Positions 16,672-25,434 of a stretch of 64,000 nucleotides of DNA are shown here, piece by piece. The DNA is from Streptomyces sp. SJL17-4 (GTDB lineage Bacteria; Actinomycetota; Actinomycetes; Streptomycetales; Streptomycetaceae), in NCBI RefSeq assembly GCF_036826855.1, contig NZ_CP104578.1, positions 2,170,001-2,234,000 of the forward strand, written 5' to 3'. Both the position numbers and the translations under genes were made by a program. The number at the start of each line of letters is the position of its first letter. Position 1 is the first letter of the stretch. The notes beneath the pieces were generated by a model. That model saw only the letters and a program-made list of their open reading frames with translations. It was not told the DNA's origin and ran no database searches.

Positions 16672-17982
16672 ATGACCAAGTCACCGCGCAGGACGTGGCT
16701 CACGGCAACGGGCAGCGCCCTCGCCGGCGTCGCCGGACTGCTGCTGCCCGTCTTCGGCCCCACCGGAGCCGCCCAGGCCGCAGACAGCGGCATCCACGTC
16801 AGCAACGGCCGGATCTACGAGGCCAACGGCAGTGAGTTCGTGATGCGCGGGGTGAACCACGCGCACGCCTGGTATCCGGGCGAGACCGACGCCATCGCCG
16901 ACATCGCCGCCAAGGGCGCCAACACCGTCCGCGTCGTCCTGTCCAGCGGCGACCGCTGGACGGAGACCAGCGCCTCCCAGGTGTCGTCAATCATCGGCGA
17001 CTGCAAGACCAACAAGGTCATCTGCGTCCTGGAGGTGCACGACACCACTGGCTACGGTGAGGACGGTGCCGCCGCCACCCTCGACCAGGCCGCCGACTAC
17101 TGGGTGGGTGTCAAGAGCGCTCTCCAGGGCCAGGAGGACTACGTCGTCGTCAACATCGGCAACGAACCCTTCGGCAACAGCGGCTACACCGCTTGGACCG
17201 CCGCCACCAAGAACGCCATCGGCAAACTCCGCGGTGCTGGCATCGAGAACGCGCTGATGGTGGATGCCCCGAACTGGGGACAGGACTGGTCGAACACGAT
17301 GCGGAACAACGCCGCCTCGGTCTTCGCCTCCGACCCGCGCCGCAACACGATCTTCTCCATCCACATGTACGGCGTGTACGACACGGCCGCCGAGGTTCAG
17401 GGCTACCTGAACCACTTCGTGAACAACGGACTGCCGATCGTGGTCGGCGAGTTCGGTGACAACCACAGCGACGGCAACCCCGACGAGAACGCCATCATGG
17501 CCACCGCGCGCTCACTGCGCGTCGGCTACCTCGGCTGGTCCTGGAGCGGCAACGGCAGCGGCGTCGAGTACCTGGACATGGTCAGCGGCTTCAACGCCGG
17601 CTCCCTGACCGCTTGGGGCAACCGGTTCTTCAACGGCGCCGACGGCATCTCCACCACCTCGGCCCGCGCCACGATCTTCGGAGGCGGAGGCGGAGGCGAC
17701 AACGGCGGTGACACCGGCGGCACCGCTCCGAACGGATACCCGTACTGCGTGAACGGCGGCTCCTCCGACCCCGACGGCGACGGCTGGGGCTGGGAGAGCA
17801 ACCACTCCTGCGTCGTCCGGGGCAGCGCCGCCGACACCGGATCCGGCGGTGATACCGGTGGCACCGCTCCGAACGGATACCCGTACTGCGTGAACGGCGG
17901 CTCCTCCGACCCCGACGGCGACGGCTGGGGCTGGGAGAGCAACCACTCCTGCGTCGTCCGTGGCAGCACCGCCGACCACTGA
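16672..17982 (+). CDS. secreted endo-beta-1,4-mannanase, GH5_8 with two CBM10 modules
   Basis: 436 aa, extracellular. A signal peptide of about 36 residues ends in AAQA. The catalytic domain has the GH5 subfamily 8 pattern FVMRGVNHAHAWYPG, with acid/base E165 in IGNEP and nucleophile E260 in VVGEFGD. After a glycine-rich linker come two nearly identical CBM10-like modules, starting near residues 350 and 397, each with the NGYPYC and SDPDGDGWGWE patterns. CBM10 binds crystalline cellulose and would anchor the enzyme to plant cell wall. ATG chosen with GAGGAGAGG just upstream. A GACAACGTTGTC operator precedes it and a hairpin follows. First step of mannan breakdown, releasing manno-oligosaccharides. 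Confidence 0.92.
   Translation: MTKSPRRTWLTATGSALAGVAGLLLPVFGPTGAAQAADSGIHVSNGRIYEANGSEFVMRGVNHAHAWYPGETDAIADIAAKGANTVRVVLSSGDRWTETSASQVSSIIGDCKTNKVICVLEVHDTTGYGEDGAAATLDQAADYWVGVKSALQGQEDYVVVNIGNEPFGNSGYTAWTAATKNAIGKLRGAGIENALMVDAPNWGQDWSNTMRNNAASVFASDPRRNTIFSIHMYGVYDTAAEVQGYLNHFVNNGLPIVVGEFGDNHSDGNPDENAIMATARSLRVGYLGWSWSGNGSGVEYLDMVSGFNAGSLTAWGNRFFNGADGISTTSARATIFGGGGGGDNGGDTGGTAPNGYPYCVNGGSSDPDGDGWGWESNHSCVVRGSAADTGSGGDTGGTAPNGYPYCVNGGSSDPDGDGWGWESNHSCVVRGSTADH
17719..17970. repeat. tandem duplication of the CBM10 coding unit
   Basis: The segments at 17719-17829 and 17860-17970 are nearly identical at nucleotide level, with an offset of 141 bp. Each encodes one complete CBM10 module. Such near-identity, including at third codon positions, indicates a recent duplication. 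Confidence 0.85.
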
Positions 17983-17988
17983 GCAACA

Positions 17989-18024
17989 GGGTGCCCTCCC
18001 ATCCTCAGCGGCGGGAGGGCACCC
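17989..18024. terminator. bidirectional hairpin terminator
   Basis: A 12-bp stem GGGTGCCCTCCC / GGGAGGGCACCC with a 12-base loop, between the converging mannanase and ABC exporter genes. There is no T-tract, as is common in Streptomyces. Confidence 0.7.
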
Positions 18025-18041
18025 CCGCGTCGTGCCACGAG

Positions 18042-19802
18042 TCAGGCCAGCTGGGTGGCCTGGAGGCGGGCGTAGGCCGAGTCGCGGGCGAGCAGTTCCT
18101 GGTGGCTGCCGGACTCCACCACCCGGCCCCGCTCCAGCACGACGATCCGGTCCGCCCGCCGGATCGTGGACAGACGGTGGGCCACGACGAAGACCGTCCG
18201 GCCAGCGACAAGACAGGCGAGCGCCTCCTGTACCTGCGCCTCGGATCGGGCGTCCAGCGCCGAGGTGGCCTCGTCCAGCACCAGAACCCGGGGATCGCGG
18301 ATGAGGGCCCGGGCGATCGCGAGGCGCTGGCGCTGGCCGCCGGAGAGCCGGGTGCCGCGCTCACCGACCACGGTGTCGAGACCGTCCGGCAGCGCATCGA
18401 CGAACTCGGCCGCATTGGCGTCGTGCAGGGCTCGCCGGAGTGTCGCGTCGTCGACGCGCTCCATGCCGTACGTGATGTTCTCCCGGATGCTCCCCTCGAA
18501 GAGGACGGACTCCTGGGGGACGACGGAGACGAACCTGCGGAAGCTTCGCAGATCGAGCCCGGCCATGTCCTCACCGTCGAGGAGTACCCGTCCCATCGTA
18601 GGTCGGTGAAAGCCGAGCACCAGGTTGAGCAGTGTGGACTTCCCCGCGCCGGAGCCGCCGACGATCGCGAGGGTGGTGCCGACAGGGACGTCGAGGTCGA
18701 CCTCGCTCAGGGCGGGCTCGTCGCTGTCGCCATGGGTGAGGCCGGCGCCTTCGAACCGGAACGCCCCGGCGACCGAATCCACCTGCCGCTTGCCGTCGTT
18801 GACTTCCAGATCAGGCGCCTGGAGGACCTCGCCGACGGACTTGAGGGACTCCACCGCCTTGCCCACGACCGGGGCGAGCGCGAGCAGGCTCGTGACGGCG
18901 CCGGTGAGGGTGGAGAAGTAGGCGCTGAGCATGACGACCTCGCCCGGAGTGACGGACGTCCATCCGTAGTAGGCGACAAGCGCAGCGCCGACGAGGCAGC
19001 CCGTGCCGAGCCCGTTGAAGACCACCCAGGAGAGCGATCCGAAGCGGGCGTTAAGCAGATCCAGCCGGGTCCCCTCCTGCTGCACCCGGTCGAGCTCGCG
19101 GCCTACGCGGCCCAGAGCCGTGCGCTCCAGGGCGTGGGCGCGAGTGATGGGGATGAGGGTGGTCATGTCGCTGACGGAGGCGGACATGCGCTCCACCGAG
19201 CGCCGGTAGGAGGTGTTCCCTTCTCCGAGCCGGGCGCGTAGAGCTCCGATGAGCAGCACAGCGACAGGAACGAGGACGAGGAAGACCGGCAGGAAGACCG
19301 GGGTCACGACGGCGATGACGGCGAGGCCGCCCGCCAGTGTGGCGACGGCAGTGAGTCCGTTGTCCGCGGTCTGCTGGAGCCCTGTCTCCAGGGCCTCGAC
19401 GTCCCGGACTACCTTGGCGTGCAGAACGGACGAGCTGGTGCGGCTGTGGAAGCCGATGGAGAGCTGTTGCATGCGGGTCACGAGGGCGGACCTCAGGTCA
19501 CGGCCGAGTCGGCGGATCGCGCCGTGCATCCAGCGGACGTACAGCAGGTGCAGCGGTGGATTCAGGAGAAGGACCGTGAGCATCACGGCGCAGTTCCACC
19601 ACAGCTCGGAGATCGGCCGGTGCTCGACGACGACGTCGATGACGTTCGCCGTCACCGGCGGAAGCAGCCAGACAGGCGCGTGTTTGGCGAAGAAGACCGC
19701 GGCAGCCCCGGCAAGCCGTGTGCGATCGGGCCGGAAGAGGTAGTGGACGGTGCGGATCGGATGTTCGCCTCGGTAACGGTGGTCGAGCGGGCTGTGATTC
19801 AT
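18042..19802 (-). CDS. ABC exporter half-transporter (membrane domain plus ATPase)
   Basis: 586 aa. An N-terminal type I exporter membrane domain with about six helices (residues 20-320) is followed by an ATPase with Walker A GGSGAGKST, signature LSGGQRQRLAIARAL and Walker B VLVLDEATSALD. It would work as a homodimer, or as a heterodimer with a partner not seen here. The ATG at 19802 begins MNHSPLDHRY; a GTG three codons upstream (19811) also has a purine-rich site. It is transcribed alone, convergent with the mannanase and flanked by mannan genes. Substrate unknown; a role in mannan metabolism is not evident. Confidence 0.85.
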   Translation of the reverse strand: MNHSPLDHRYRGEHPIRTVHYLFRPDRTRLAGAAAVFFAKHAPVWLLPPVTANVIDVVVEHRPISELWWNCAVMLTVLLLNPPLHLLYVRWMHGAIRRLGRDLRSALVTRMQQLSIGFHSRTSSSVLHAKVVRDVEALETGLQQTADNGLTAVATLAGGLAVIAVVTPVFLPVFLVLVPVAVLLIGALRARLGEGNTSYRRSVERMSASVSDMTTLIPITRAHALERTALGRVGRELDRVQQEGTRLDLLNARFGSLSWVVFNGLGTGCLVGAALVAYYGWTSVTPGEVVMLSAYFSTLTGAVTSLLALAPVVGKAVESLKSVGEVLQAPDLEVNDGKRQVDSVAGAFRFEGAGLTHGDSDEPALSEVDLDVPVGTTLAIVGGSGAGKSTLLNLVLGFHRPTMGRVLLDGEDMAGLDLRSFRRFVSVVPQESVLFEGSIRENITYGMERVDDATLRRALHDANAAEFVDALPDGLDTVVGERGTRLSGGQRQRLAIARALIRDPRVLVLDEATSALDARSEAQVQEALACLVAGRTVFVVAHRLSTIRRADRIVVLERGRVVESGSHQELLARDSAYARLQATQLA

Positions 19803-20427
19803 GGCTTCCACGGGCTTCCTTCGTCGGGGCCGACCGCCCCTCTCACCGTGTCCGCGTCTGGTGGCGGGTGCAGGACAGGGCAAAACGATTGCCGTACGAG
19901 GGCAGCCCGGTCCTGCGGCCGTGAGACGACCTGGTTCTTCCTGGGGCGAGGACGGCGGCGTGCTCTCGTAGAAGCATGCGGCGCGCGGGCCCTCCGATTC
20001 CAGCACTGGTCGGACCGCTCGGAAGATTTGCGAAACCCTGGCTAAACCGCCGGTCTCCCGCACGAGTTCACATCGCTCCAAGTGAGCCGGAAGAGTGCGC
20101 AGGAGTGCGGGGCCAGGGTGGCCGGTAGTCCCCTGCCACACGCTCTTGCACGAGTCGGCGTGCGTCGTGTCGCGTACGACGCGACCGGCCCTGCCCGGTC
20201 GGGAAGAAGCTCTGCGGACAACACCCGGAGTGTGGGGCGGGCTCGGCCGTGTACGCATTCCTCCGCAGCAGGCATGGGTTACAGCGAGCCGGTGAGGGCG
20301 CGTGCCGGCAGCGGCGGCAGAGAAGGGTGGAGAAGGGTGGAAGCGAGAATGTCCATGAGGTCCCCTATGCGGGAATGACAAGGCGGGGTGCCCGCGCGTG
20401 GGCACCCCTTTGCTGCGGTGTGTACGG
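19803..20427. other. intergenic stretch upstream of the ABC exporter
   Basis: 625 bases with no convincing gene. It should contain the exporter promoter at its left end. At its right end is the hairpin at 20385-20408 that follows the mannanase gene. Reading frames through it have no motif or ribosome-binding site. Confidence 0.5.
20385..20408 (-). terminator. hairpin terminator of the GH5_7 mannanase gene
   Basis: GGGGTGCCC / GGGCACCCC, a 9-bp stem with a 6-base loop, located about 20 bases beyond the mannanase stop on the minus strand. No proper T-run follows. Confidence 0.65.
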
Positions 20428-22059
20428 TCAGGCGGTGGCGCAGGTCTTCCCGTTCAGAGTGAACGCGGCCGGCACCCCGTTGGTGCCCTCTGCCGACGTG
20501 CCGCTGAAGCCGAAGTTCACGCTGGCTCCCGGGGCGATGGTGGCGTTGTAGCCGGACGGGTTGCTCGCGGTGACGGCCCGCCCGTTCTGGGCGGGTACGG
20601 CGTTCCACGTCTGGGTGATCCGCTGGTCACCGGGGAAGGTGAAGGCCAGCTGCCAGCCTTGGACGGGGGTGCCACCGGTGTTGCGGATCGTCACGCTGCC
20701 GTTGAAGCTGATGCCCCAGTCAGAGAGCGTGTAGGCGACGGTGCAGTCGGCCGGGGCCGGGGTGGTGGGCGGGGTCGTGGGGTCCGTCGGTCCGGGGGTG
20801 GGCGGCGTGGTCGGGTCGGTGGGGGTCGGGGACGGAGTGGAGCCGGGGAGCCCGCTCTTCGCGGCCATGCGGTCGGAGTGGGCGCGGAAGACGGCGAGCT
20901 CGGGGGCGCCTTGAGAGACACCGAACTTCCCGTCGATGTTGCGGTCCTGGTACCACCAGAAGGCGCTGCCGTCGCCGCCGGCCTCTTCGAAGGCGGTGTA
21001 GATCTCCCTCCACCACAGTGCGCGGTCGACGTTGTGGACGTTGAACTCGCCCATGAAGAAGGGCTTGCCGACGACCTCGTGCGAGTCGCGTATCCAGGCG
21101 CGGACGAGGTTCTTGGTCTCTTCGATGCCGAGGTCCGCCCAGTGCTCGGTCGGATAGGGGTGGGCGGAGGTGAAGTCGATGTACGGGGACTTCTGGATGT
21201 GGACGAAGGGGTTGCCGGAGTCGCCGCCGAAGCCGTACTTCGTTCCGTGGCCTTCGATACCGGCGCCGAGGAGGTGGTTCGGATCGATGGACTTCACGAA
21301 GGAGCCCATTTCGTCGACCCAGGCGCGCAGGGTGGTGCCGTCGACATTCTCTGCGGCGCTCTGGCCCTCGTAGCGGGGCTCGTTCATGAGCTCCCAGGCG
21401 AAGATCGTCGGTTCGTCCTTGTACTTCACGCCGCTGTAGTGGTTGGTGCGGTTGAGCGCGTAGGAGACCGAGTCCTTGTACGAGGTGAAGCAGCCGGGGC
21501 AGCGGTTCTTGTCGAAGAAGGCGGCGCGGGCCGGGTGTCCGCCGGAGAGACCTTCCCAGCGCAGGCGGGTGTCGATGCCTCCGTATGCCTCCCAGTAGTT
21601 CTCAAACACGGGGATCAGGCGCAGGCCGTGGGCTTTGGCCGACTCGATGATGTAGTCGAAGGCGGCGTACTGCTGCTCGTTGAACTCGCCCTCGCGCTCC
21701 TCGAAGCCGTGCCAGCTCTCGTGGCTGAACATCCAGACGCGGGCGACGTCGACGCCGTCGGCCGCCATGCGGGCGAAGTGGGTGTCGATGCGGGCCTTGT
21801 CCATGTACTGCGTCTCGGTGTCGCCCGAGCCGGCCCCGAAGGTGAACATGTCATAGGCGTTGGCGCCGGCGAAGTAGTACTCCTTGCCGTCGAGGCAGAA
21901 GCGGATGCCACAGCGGGTGACGAAGGAGTCGGTGCTGTCGGCGGCGGCGGAGGTCGGGCGGACGACTAGGAGACCGACGAGGGCCAGGACCGTTGCGAGG
22001 AGCAGAGTCAGGGGACCCGCTCGTCTCACCGGTGGGGCGGGGCGGGGGGATGCGTTCAT
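20428..22059 (-). CDS. secreted endo-beta-1,4-mannanase, GH5_7 with CBM2
   Basis: 543 aa, extracellular. A long signal peptide ends near PTSAAA. The catalytic domain has the subfamily 7 signatures YYFAGANAYDMF, FAWELMNEPRYEG (acid/base Glu in NEP) and GKPFFMGEFN (nucleophile Glu). A proline/threonine-rich linker (about residues 405-436) leads to a C-terminal CBM2 of about 105 residues that begins and ends with a cysteine and contains the conserved tryptophans of a cellulose-binding surface. The subfamily is mostly plant- and fungal-type mannanases, so it complements the GH5_8 enzymes here. The perfect TTAACCGGTTAA operator lies 74-85 bases upstream. Divergent from a LacI regulator. Confidence 0.88.
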   Translation of the reverse strand: MNASPRPAPPVRRAGPLTLLLATVLALVGLLVVRPTSAAADSTDSFVTRCGIRFCLDGKEYYFAGANAYDMFTFGAGSGDTETQYMDKARIDTHFARMAADGVDVARVWMFSHESWHGFEEREGEFNEQQYAAFDYIIESAKAHGLRLIPVFENYWEAYGGIDTRLRWEGLSGGHPARAAFFDKNRCPGCFTSYKDSVSYALNRTNHYSGVKYKDEPTIFAWELMNEPRYEGQSAAENVDGTTLRAWVDEMGSFVKSIDPNHLLGAGIEGHGTKYGFGGDSGNPFVHIQKSPYIDFTSAHPYPTEHWADLGIEETKNLVRAWIRDSHEVVGKPFFMGEFNVHNVDRALWWREIYTAFEEAGGDGSAFWWYQDRNIDGKFGVSQGAPELAVFRAHSDRMAAKSGLPGSTPSPTPTDPTTPPTPGPTDPTTPPTTPAPADCTVAYTLSDWGISFNGSVTIRNTGGTPVQGWQLAFTFPGDQRITQTWNAVPAQNGRAVTASNPSGYNATIAPGASVNFGFSGTSAEGTNGVPAAFTLNGKTCATA

Positions 22060-22132
22060 GGGGATTCCCTTTCGTCCGGAGGGAGCTGGAGAAGAATCCG
22101 GTCGTCTGCGGGGCGGCTCACCCGAGCGGCAA

Positions 22133-22144
22133 TTAACCGGTTAA
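22133..22144. promoter_or_regulatory. TTAACCGGTTAA operator, divergent region
   Basis: Perfect 12-bp palindrome between the GH5_7 mannanase (leftward) and the LacI gene (rightward). Related sequences occur at 26827-26838 and 26942-26953 (10 of 12 each), 32244-32253 (central 10 bp perfect) and 35417-35428. A LacI-family operator is inferred. Confidence 0.65.
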
Positions 22145-22347
22145 CTCAGAGGGGAACCGTAGAGATGACTCAGGGGCATGTCAATGCTTTCAAATGGCCT
22201 TCCCGGAAAGTCAGTTGGGTTGAACATCTCGTCACCGAAGCCCTGTCGGCGCGCGGATCTCCCGCCCATCGGGCCCGCAGGGAGCCGCCGCTTTGCGCAT
22301 GAACCGGCGGTAAGGTCGGGGTATCAAGGGTTCAGGATGGAGCTGGG

Positions 22348-23385
22348 GTGGCAGTGAAACGGCCGACGATGGCGGACATCGCGCGTCGGGCGGGCGTGTC
22401 GAAGGTGGCGGTCTCGTACGCACTCAACGACCAGCCCGGAGTCTCCGAGGCCACGCGTGCCTTGGTCAAGAACATCGCCCAGGAACTGGGCTGGCGTCCC
22501 AACAGTGCCGCCCGGGCGCTGACCGGCGGGCGCGCGCAGGCGGTCGGGCTGGTCGTGCGGCGGCCAGCGCGGACGCTCGGGGTGGAGCCGTTCTTCATGG
22601 AGTTCATCAGTGGTATCGAGGCGGTGCTCGCCGAGCACACGTATGCGCTGATGCTCCAGATCGTGACGGACCAGACGCAGGAGATCGAGGTCTGCCGGCG
22701 CTGGTGGGGTGAGCGGCGGGTCGACGGGGTGTTCCTCATGGACCTGCAGACCGACGACGCGAGGGTCGACGCCATCCGCGGCATGGACCTGCCGGCGGTC
22801 GCGATCGGTCCGCCGGAGGTGGCCGGTGGTCTGCCGGCCATCTGGTCCGACGACGGTGAGAGCGTCCACGAGATCGTGCGGTACCTGGCGACGCTGGGGC
22901 ACCGGCGGATCGCGCGGGTGGCGGGCCCGGCCGGACTTGCGCACACAGCGGTCCGCGACGCGGCGCTCGCAAAGGCTTGTCAGGAAGCCGGTATCCCCGA
23001 GGCGAGGGTGATCCACACCGACTACACCGGCGACGAGGGTGCACGGGCCGCGCGGGCGCTGTTGATCGCACCACAGCGGCCCACGGCGATCGTCTTCGAC
23101 AACGACATCATGGCGGTGGCCGCGTTGTCGGTGGCGCAGGAGCTGGGTCTGTCGATCCCGGCCGATCTGTCGGTCGTGGCATGGGACGAGTCGCCACTGA
23201 CGCAGGTGGTGCGCCCGATGCTGTCGGCGGTGACCCGTGACATCCCCGCGTACGGTGCTCGCTCCGCGACCGCGCTGCTCGCCCTGATCGGCGGAGAGGA
23301 TGTCGGCGACATGCGCGAGGGGTACGCGCACTTCGCGCCCCGGGGCAGCACCTCCACCCCTGCCCCGGAGCCGGTCCCGCGCTGA
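22348..23385 (+). CDS. LacI-family transcriptional regulator (paralogue 1)
   Basis: 345 aa. The N-terminal LacI helix-turn-helix is intact (PTMADIARRAGVSKVAVSYA, then the LNDQPGVSEATR hinge region), followed by a periplasmic-binding-protein-like sensor domain. The GTG at 22348 has GGAG 5 bases upstream. It is divergent from the GH5_7 mannanase with a TTAACCGGTTAA palindrome between. It is clearly related to the second LacI at 29432, sharing EPFFMEFISGIE, LGHRRIARV and the DNDIMAVA stretch. Inferred role: repressor of mannan genes, released by manno-oligosaccharides or mannose derivatives. Confidence 0.9.
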   Translation: MAVKRPTMADIARRAGVSKVAVSYALNDQPGVSEATRALVKNIAQELGWRPNSAARALTGGRAQAVGLVVRRPARTLGVEPFFMEFISGIEAVLAEHTYALMLQIVTDQTQEIEVCRRWWGERRVDGVFLMDLQTDDARVDAIRGMDLPAVAIGPPEVAGGLPAIWSDDGESVHEIVRYLATLGHRRIARVAGPAGLAHTAVRDAALAKACQEAGIPEARVIHTDYTGDEGARAARALLIAPQRPTAIVFDNDIMAVAALSVAQELGLSIPADLSVVAWDESPLTQVVRPMLSAVTRDIPAYGARSATALLALIGGEDVGDMREGYAHFAPRGSTSTPAPEPVPR

Positions 23386-23404
23386 CCTTTCGTTTACGGG
23401 AGCG

Positions 23405-23436
23405 CCGCACGGGGGCCGGGCCGTCCCCTCGTGCGG
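23405..23436. terminator. bidirectional hairpin
   Basis: CCGCACG...CGTGCGG with an inner GGGG/CCCC extension, between the converging LacI gene and the importer permease. No T-tract. Confidence 0.6.
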
Positions 23437-23464
23437 TCCGCCCCCGCGGCACGGCACTGCTCTG

Positions 23465-24337
23465 TTACTTGGTGGCTCCCTGGGAGAAGCCGTTGTAGAT
23501 CCAGCGCTGCAGCAGCAGGAAGATGATCAGCGTCGGCAGGATGACCAGGATCGCCCCGGCCGAGATGGCTTCCCAGTGCGCTCCGAAGGGGCCCTTGAAG
23601 CGGAAGAGCGCGGTGGAGATCGTCCCCAGGTCCTCGGAGTGCATGTAGAGGAAGGGGATGTAGAAGTCGTTGTAGGTGGTGATCCCCTTGATGATGACGA
23701 CGGTGGCGATCGCCGGCTTCAGCAGCGGAAAAATGATCTTCCGGTAGATCGTGAAGGTGTTGGCTCCGTCGAGCCGGGCGGCCTCGTCCAGGGAGATGGG
23801 GATGCCCCGGATGAACTGCAGGAAGATGTAGACGGAGACGATGTCCGTCCCCATGTAGAGCAGGATCGGTGCCCATCGGGTGTCGATGAGCCCGAAGCTG
23901 CCGATCACCTGGAAGGTGGCGACCTGTGTGGTGACGCTGGGCACCAGTGTGGCGATGAGGAAGCCCGCCATGACGAGCTTCTTGCCCCGGAAGTCGAAGC
24001 GGTCGACGGCATAGGCGGTCATCGAACCGATGATCACGGTGCCGCCGATGGAGAAGAAGAGGATGAAGGCGGTGTTGCCGAAGGCCATGAGCATGTTGCC
24101 GTCGGTGAACGCCGTCACATAGTTGTCGAAGTTCAGCCAGTTCCCGGGGAGGGACAGGGCGCCGCCGTCGCTGACCTCCTTCGACGTCTTGAGCGAGGTG
24201 AGGAGGATGACGGTCAGCGGCAGCAGGACCACCACCGCGGCGACGATCAGGGACAAGTAGGTCAGCAGCGTTCCGACGGGGAGGCGGCGCTTGGAGGCGC
24301 GGGTGGGCGCCGGGGCTGCGGCGAGATCGGGGGTCAT
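23465..24337 (-). CDS. sugar ABC importer permease (MalG/CUT1 type)
   Basis: 290 aa with six membrane segments. The EAA loop reads ISLDEAARLDGANTFTIYRKI, characteristic of carbohydrate-uptake (CUT1) permeases. The ATG overlaps the upstream permease stop by 4 bases. No ATPase gene lies in the locus; CUT1 importers of Streptomyces commonly share the genome-encoded MsiK ATPase, and that is the likely partner. Inferred substrate: manno-oligosaccharides. Confidence 0.88.
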   Translation of the reverse strand: MTPDLAAAPAPTRASKRRLPVGTLLTYLSLIVAAVVVLLPLTVILLTSLKTSKEVSDGGALSLPGNWLNFDNYVTAFTDGNMLMAFGNTAFILFFSIGGTVIIGSMTAYAVDRFDFRGKKLVMAGFLIATLVPSVTTQVATFQVIGSFGLIDTRWAPILLYMGTDIVSVYIFLQFIRGIPISLDEAARLDGANTFTIYRKIIFPLLKPAIATVVIIKGITTYNDFYIPFLYMHSEDLGTISTALFRFKGPFGAHWEAISAGAILVILPTLIIFLLLQRWIYNGFSQGATK

Positions 24338-25353
24338 ACGAGGTCCACCTTGTCGTCGGGCACGAGCCGGCGCTGGATCCAGGTGATCAGCAGGATGATC
24401 AGGAGCAGCACCACGGCCGCGGCCGAGGCCAGGCCGGTCTTGTTGAACTGGAACGCGAGCTTGATCGTCTGGATGACGAAGGTCTGGGTGCCGGTCGCGC
24501 CGCCGGTCATGATGTACGGGATCTCGAAGACGGACAGCGAGCCGGAGATCGCCAGGATGACGCTGAGACTGATGACGGGCTTGATACTGGGCGCGATGAT
24601 GTGCCGGAACTGCTTCCACTTGCCGGCGCCGTCCAGCTCGGCCGCTTCGTAGAGCTCGCCGGGGATGGACTGGATGGCTCCGAGGAAAAGCACGAAGTTC
24701 AAGCCGGTGAAGCGCCAGACCGAGACGCCCGCGAGGGAGATGTTGGCGGAGGTGGGATCACCGAGCCAGGGATGGTCGGTGGTCACACCGAACCAGGACA
24801 GGACCGAGTCGAGCGTGCCTCCGTCCTGGAAGAAGTACAGGAACACGAAGCCGATCGCGACACCGTTGATGAGATAGGGGAAGAAGAGAATCCCCTTGAA
24901 GAGGTTCCGGAACTTCAGGTTGAAGCTCAGGACCACCGCGAAGTACAGCGCGACGGCGATCTGCACCACGGAGGCGGCCAGGTAGTAGCCGCTGACGAAG
25001 AAGACCCGGAAGAGTTCGGGACGCGTGAAGATCTGAACATAGTTGTCGAAACCGACATTCTCCCGGTCCGGACTCACTCCGTCCCAGTCCGTGAAGCTGT
25101 ACGAGATCATGCTCGCCACCGGAACGTAGGTGAACGTGATCAACAGCGCGAGCGGGGCTGCGAGGAACAGCCAGGGCGTGATCTTCCGTAGAGGCGAATC
25201 CCTCCAGGAGCGGGACCGTCCGGCCGAGGGCGCGCGTCGGCGGCCGGCAGGCCGGCGCCCTGGCCGGCCGTGGCTTCCCGTGTCTGTCTTGTCCGTGACG
25301 GATCGCCCTGTCATGACGGCGCTCTCTCGTGCGGTGTCGGTCTTCTCGGTCAT
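24334..25353 (-). CDS. sugar ABC importer permease (MalF/CUT1 type)
   Basis: 339 aa. An unusually long, basic, low-complexity cytoplasmic N-terminus (about 55 residues) precedes six membrane segments. The EAA loop reads IPGELYEAAELDGAGKWKQF. The ATG at 25353 has AAAGG 6 bases upstream; an in-frame ATG 13 codons later is possible. It follows the binding-protein gene after about 80 bases containing a strong hairpin, and overlaps the next permease. Forms the heterodimeric channel with the downstream permease. Confidence 0.88.
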   Translation of the reverse strand: MTEKTDTARESAVMTGRSVTDKTDTGSHGRPGRRPAGRRRAPSAGRSRSWRDSPLRKITPWLFLAAPLALLITFTYVPVASMISYSFTDWDGVSPDRENVGFDNYVQIFTRPELFRVFFVSGYYLAASVVQIAVALYFAVVLSFNLKFRNLFKGILFFPYLINGVAIGFVFLYFFQDGGTLDSVLSWFGVTTDHPWLGDPTSANISLAGVSVWRFTGLNFVLFLGAIQSIPGELYEAAELDGAGKWKQFRHIIAPSIKPVISLSVILAISGSLSVFEIPYIMTGGATGTQTFVIQTIKLAFQFNKTGLASAAAVVLLLIILLITWIQRRLVPDDKVDLV

Positions 25354-25389
25354 GTCGGCCTTTCGTGTCCGCGACTGCGGAAGGTCCAG

Positions 25390-25421
25390 GGGCCCCGGCC
25401 GGTGTCGTACGGCCGGGGCCC
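25390..25421 (-). promoter_or_regulatory. intercistronic hairpin between binding protein and permeases
   Basis: A 12-bp perfect GC stem (GGGCCCCGGCCG / CGGCCGGGGCCC) with an 8-base loop between the binding-protein stop and the first permease start, all on the same strand. Such stems typically protect the upstream mRNA or terminate it partially, giving more binding protein than permease. Function inferred. Confidence 0.6.
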
Positions 25422-25434
25422 GCTCCGTCGGTCG

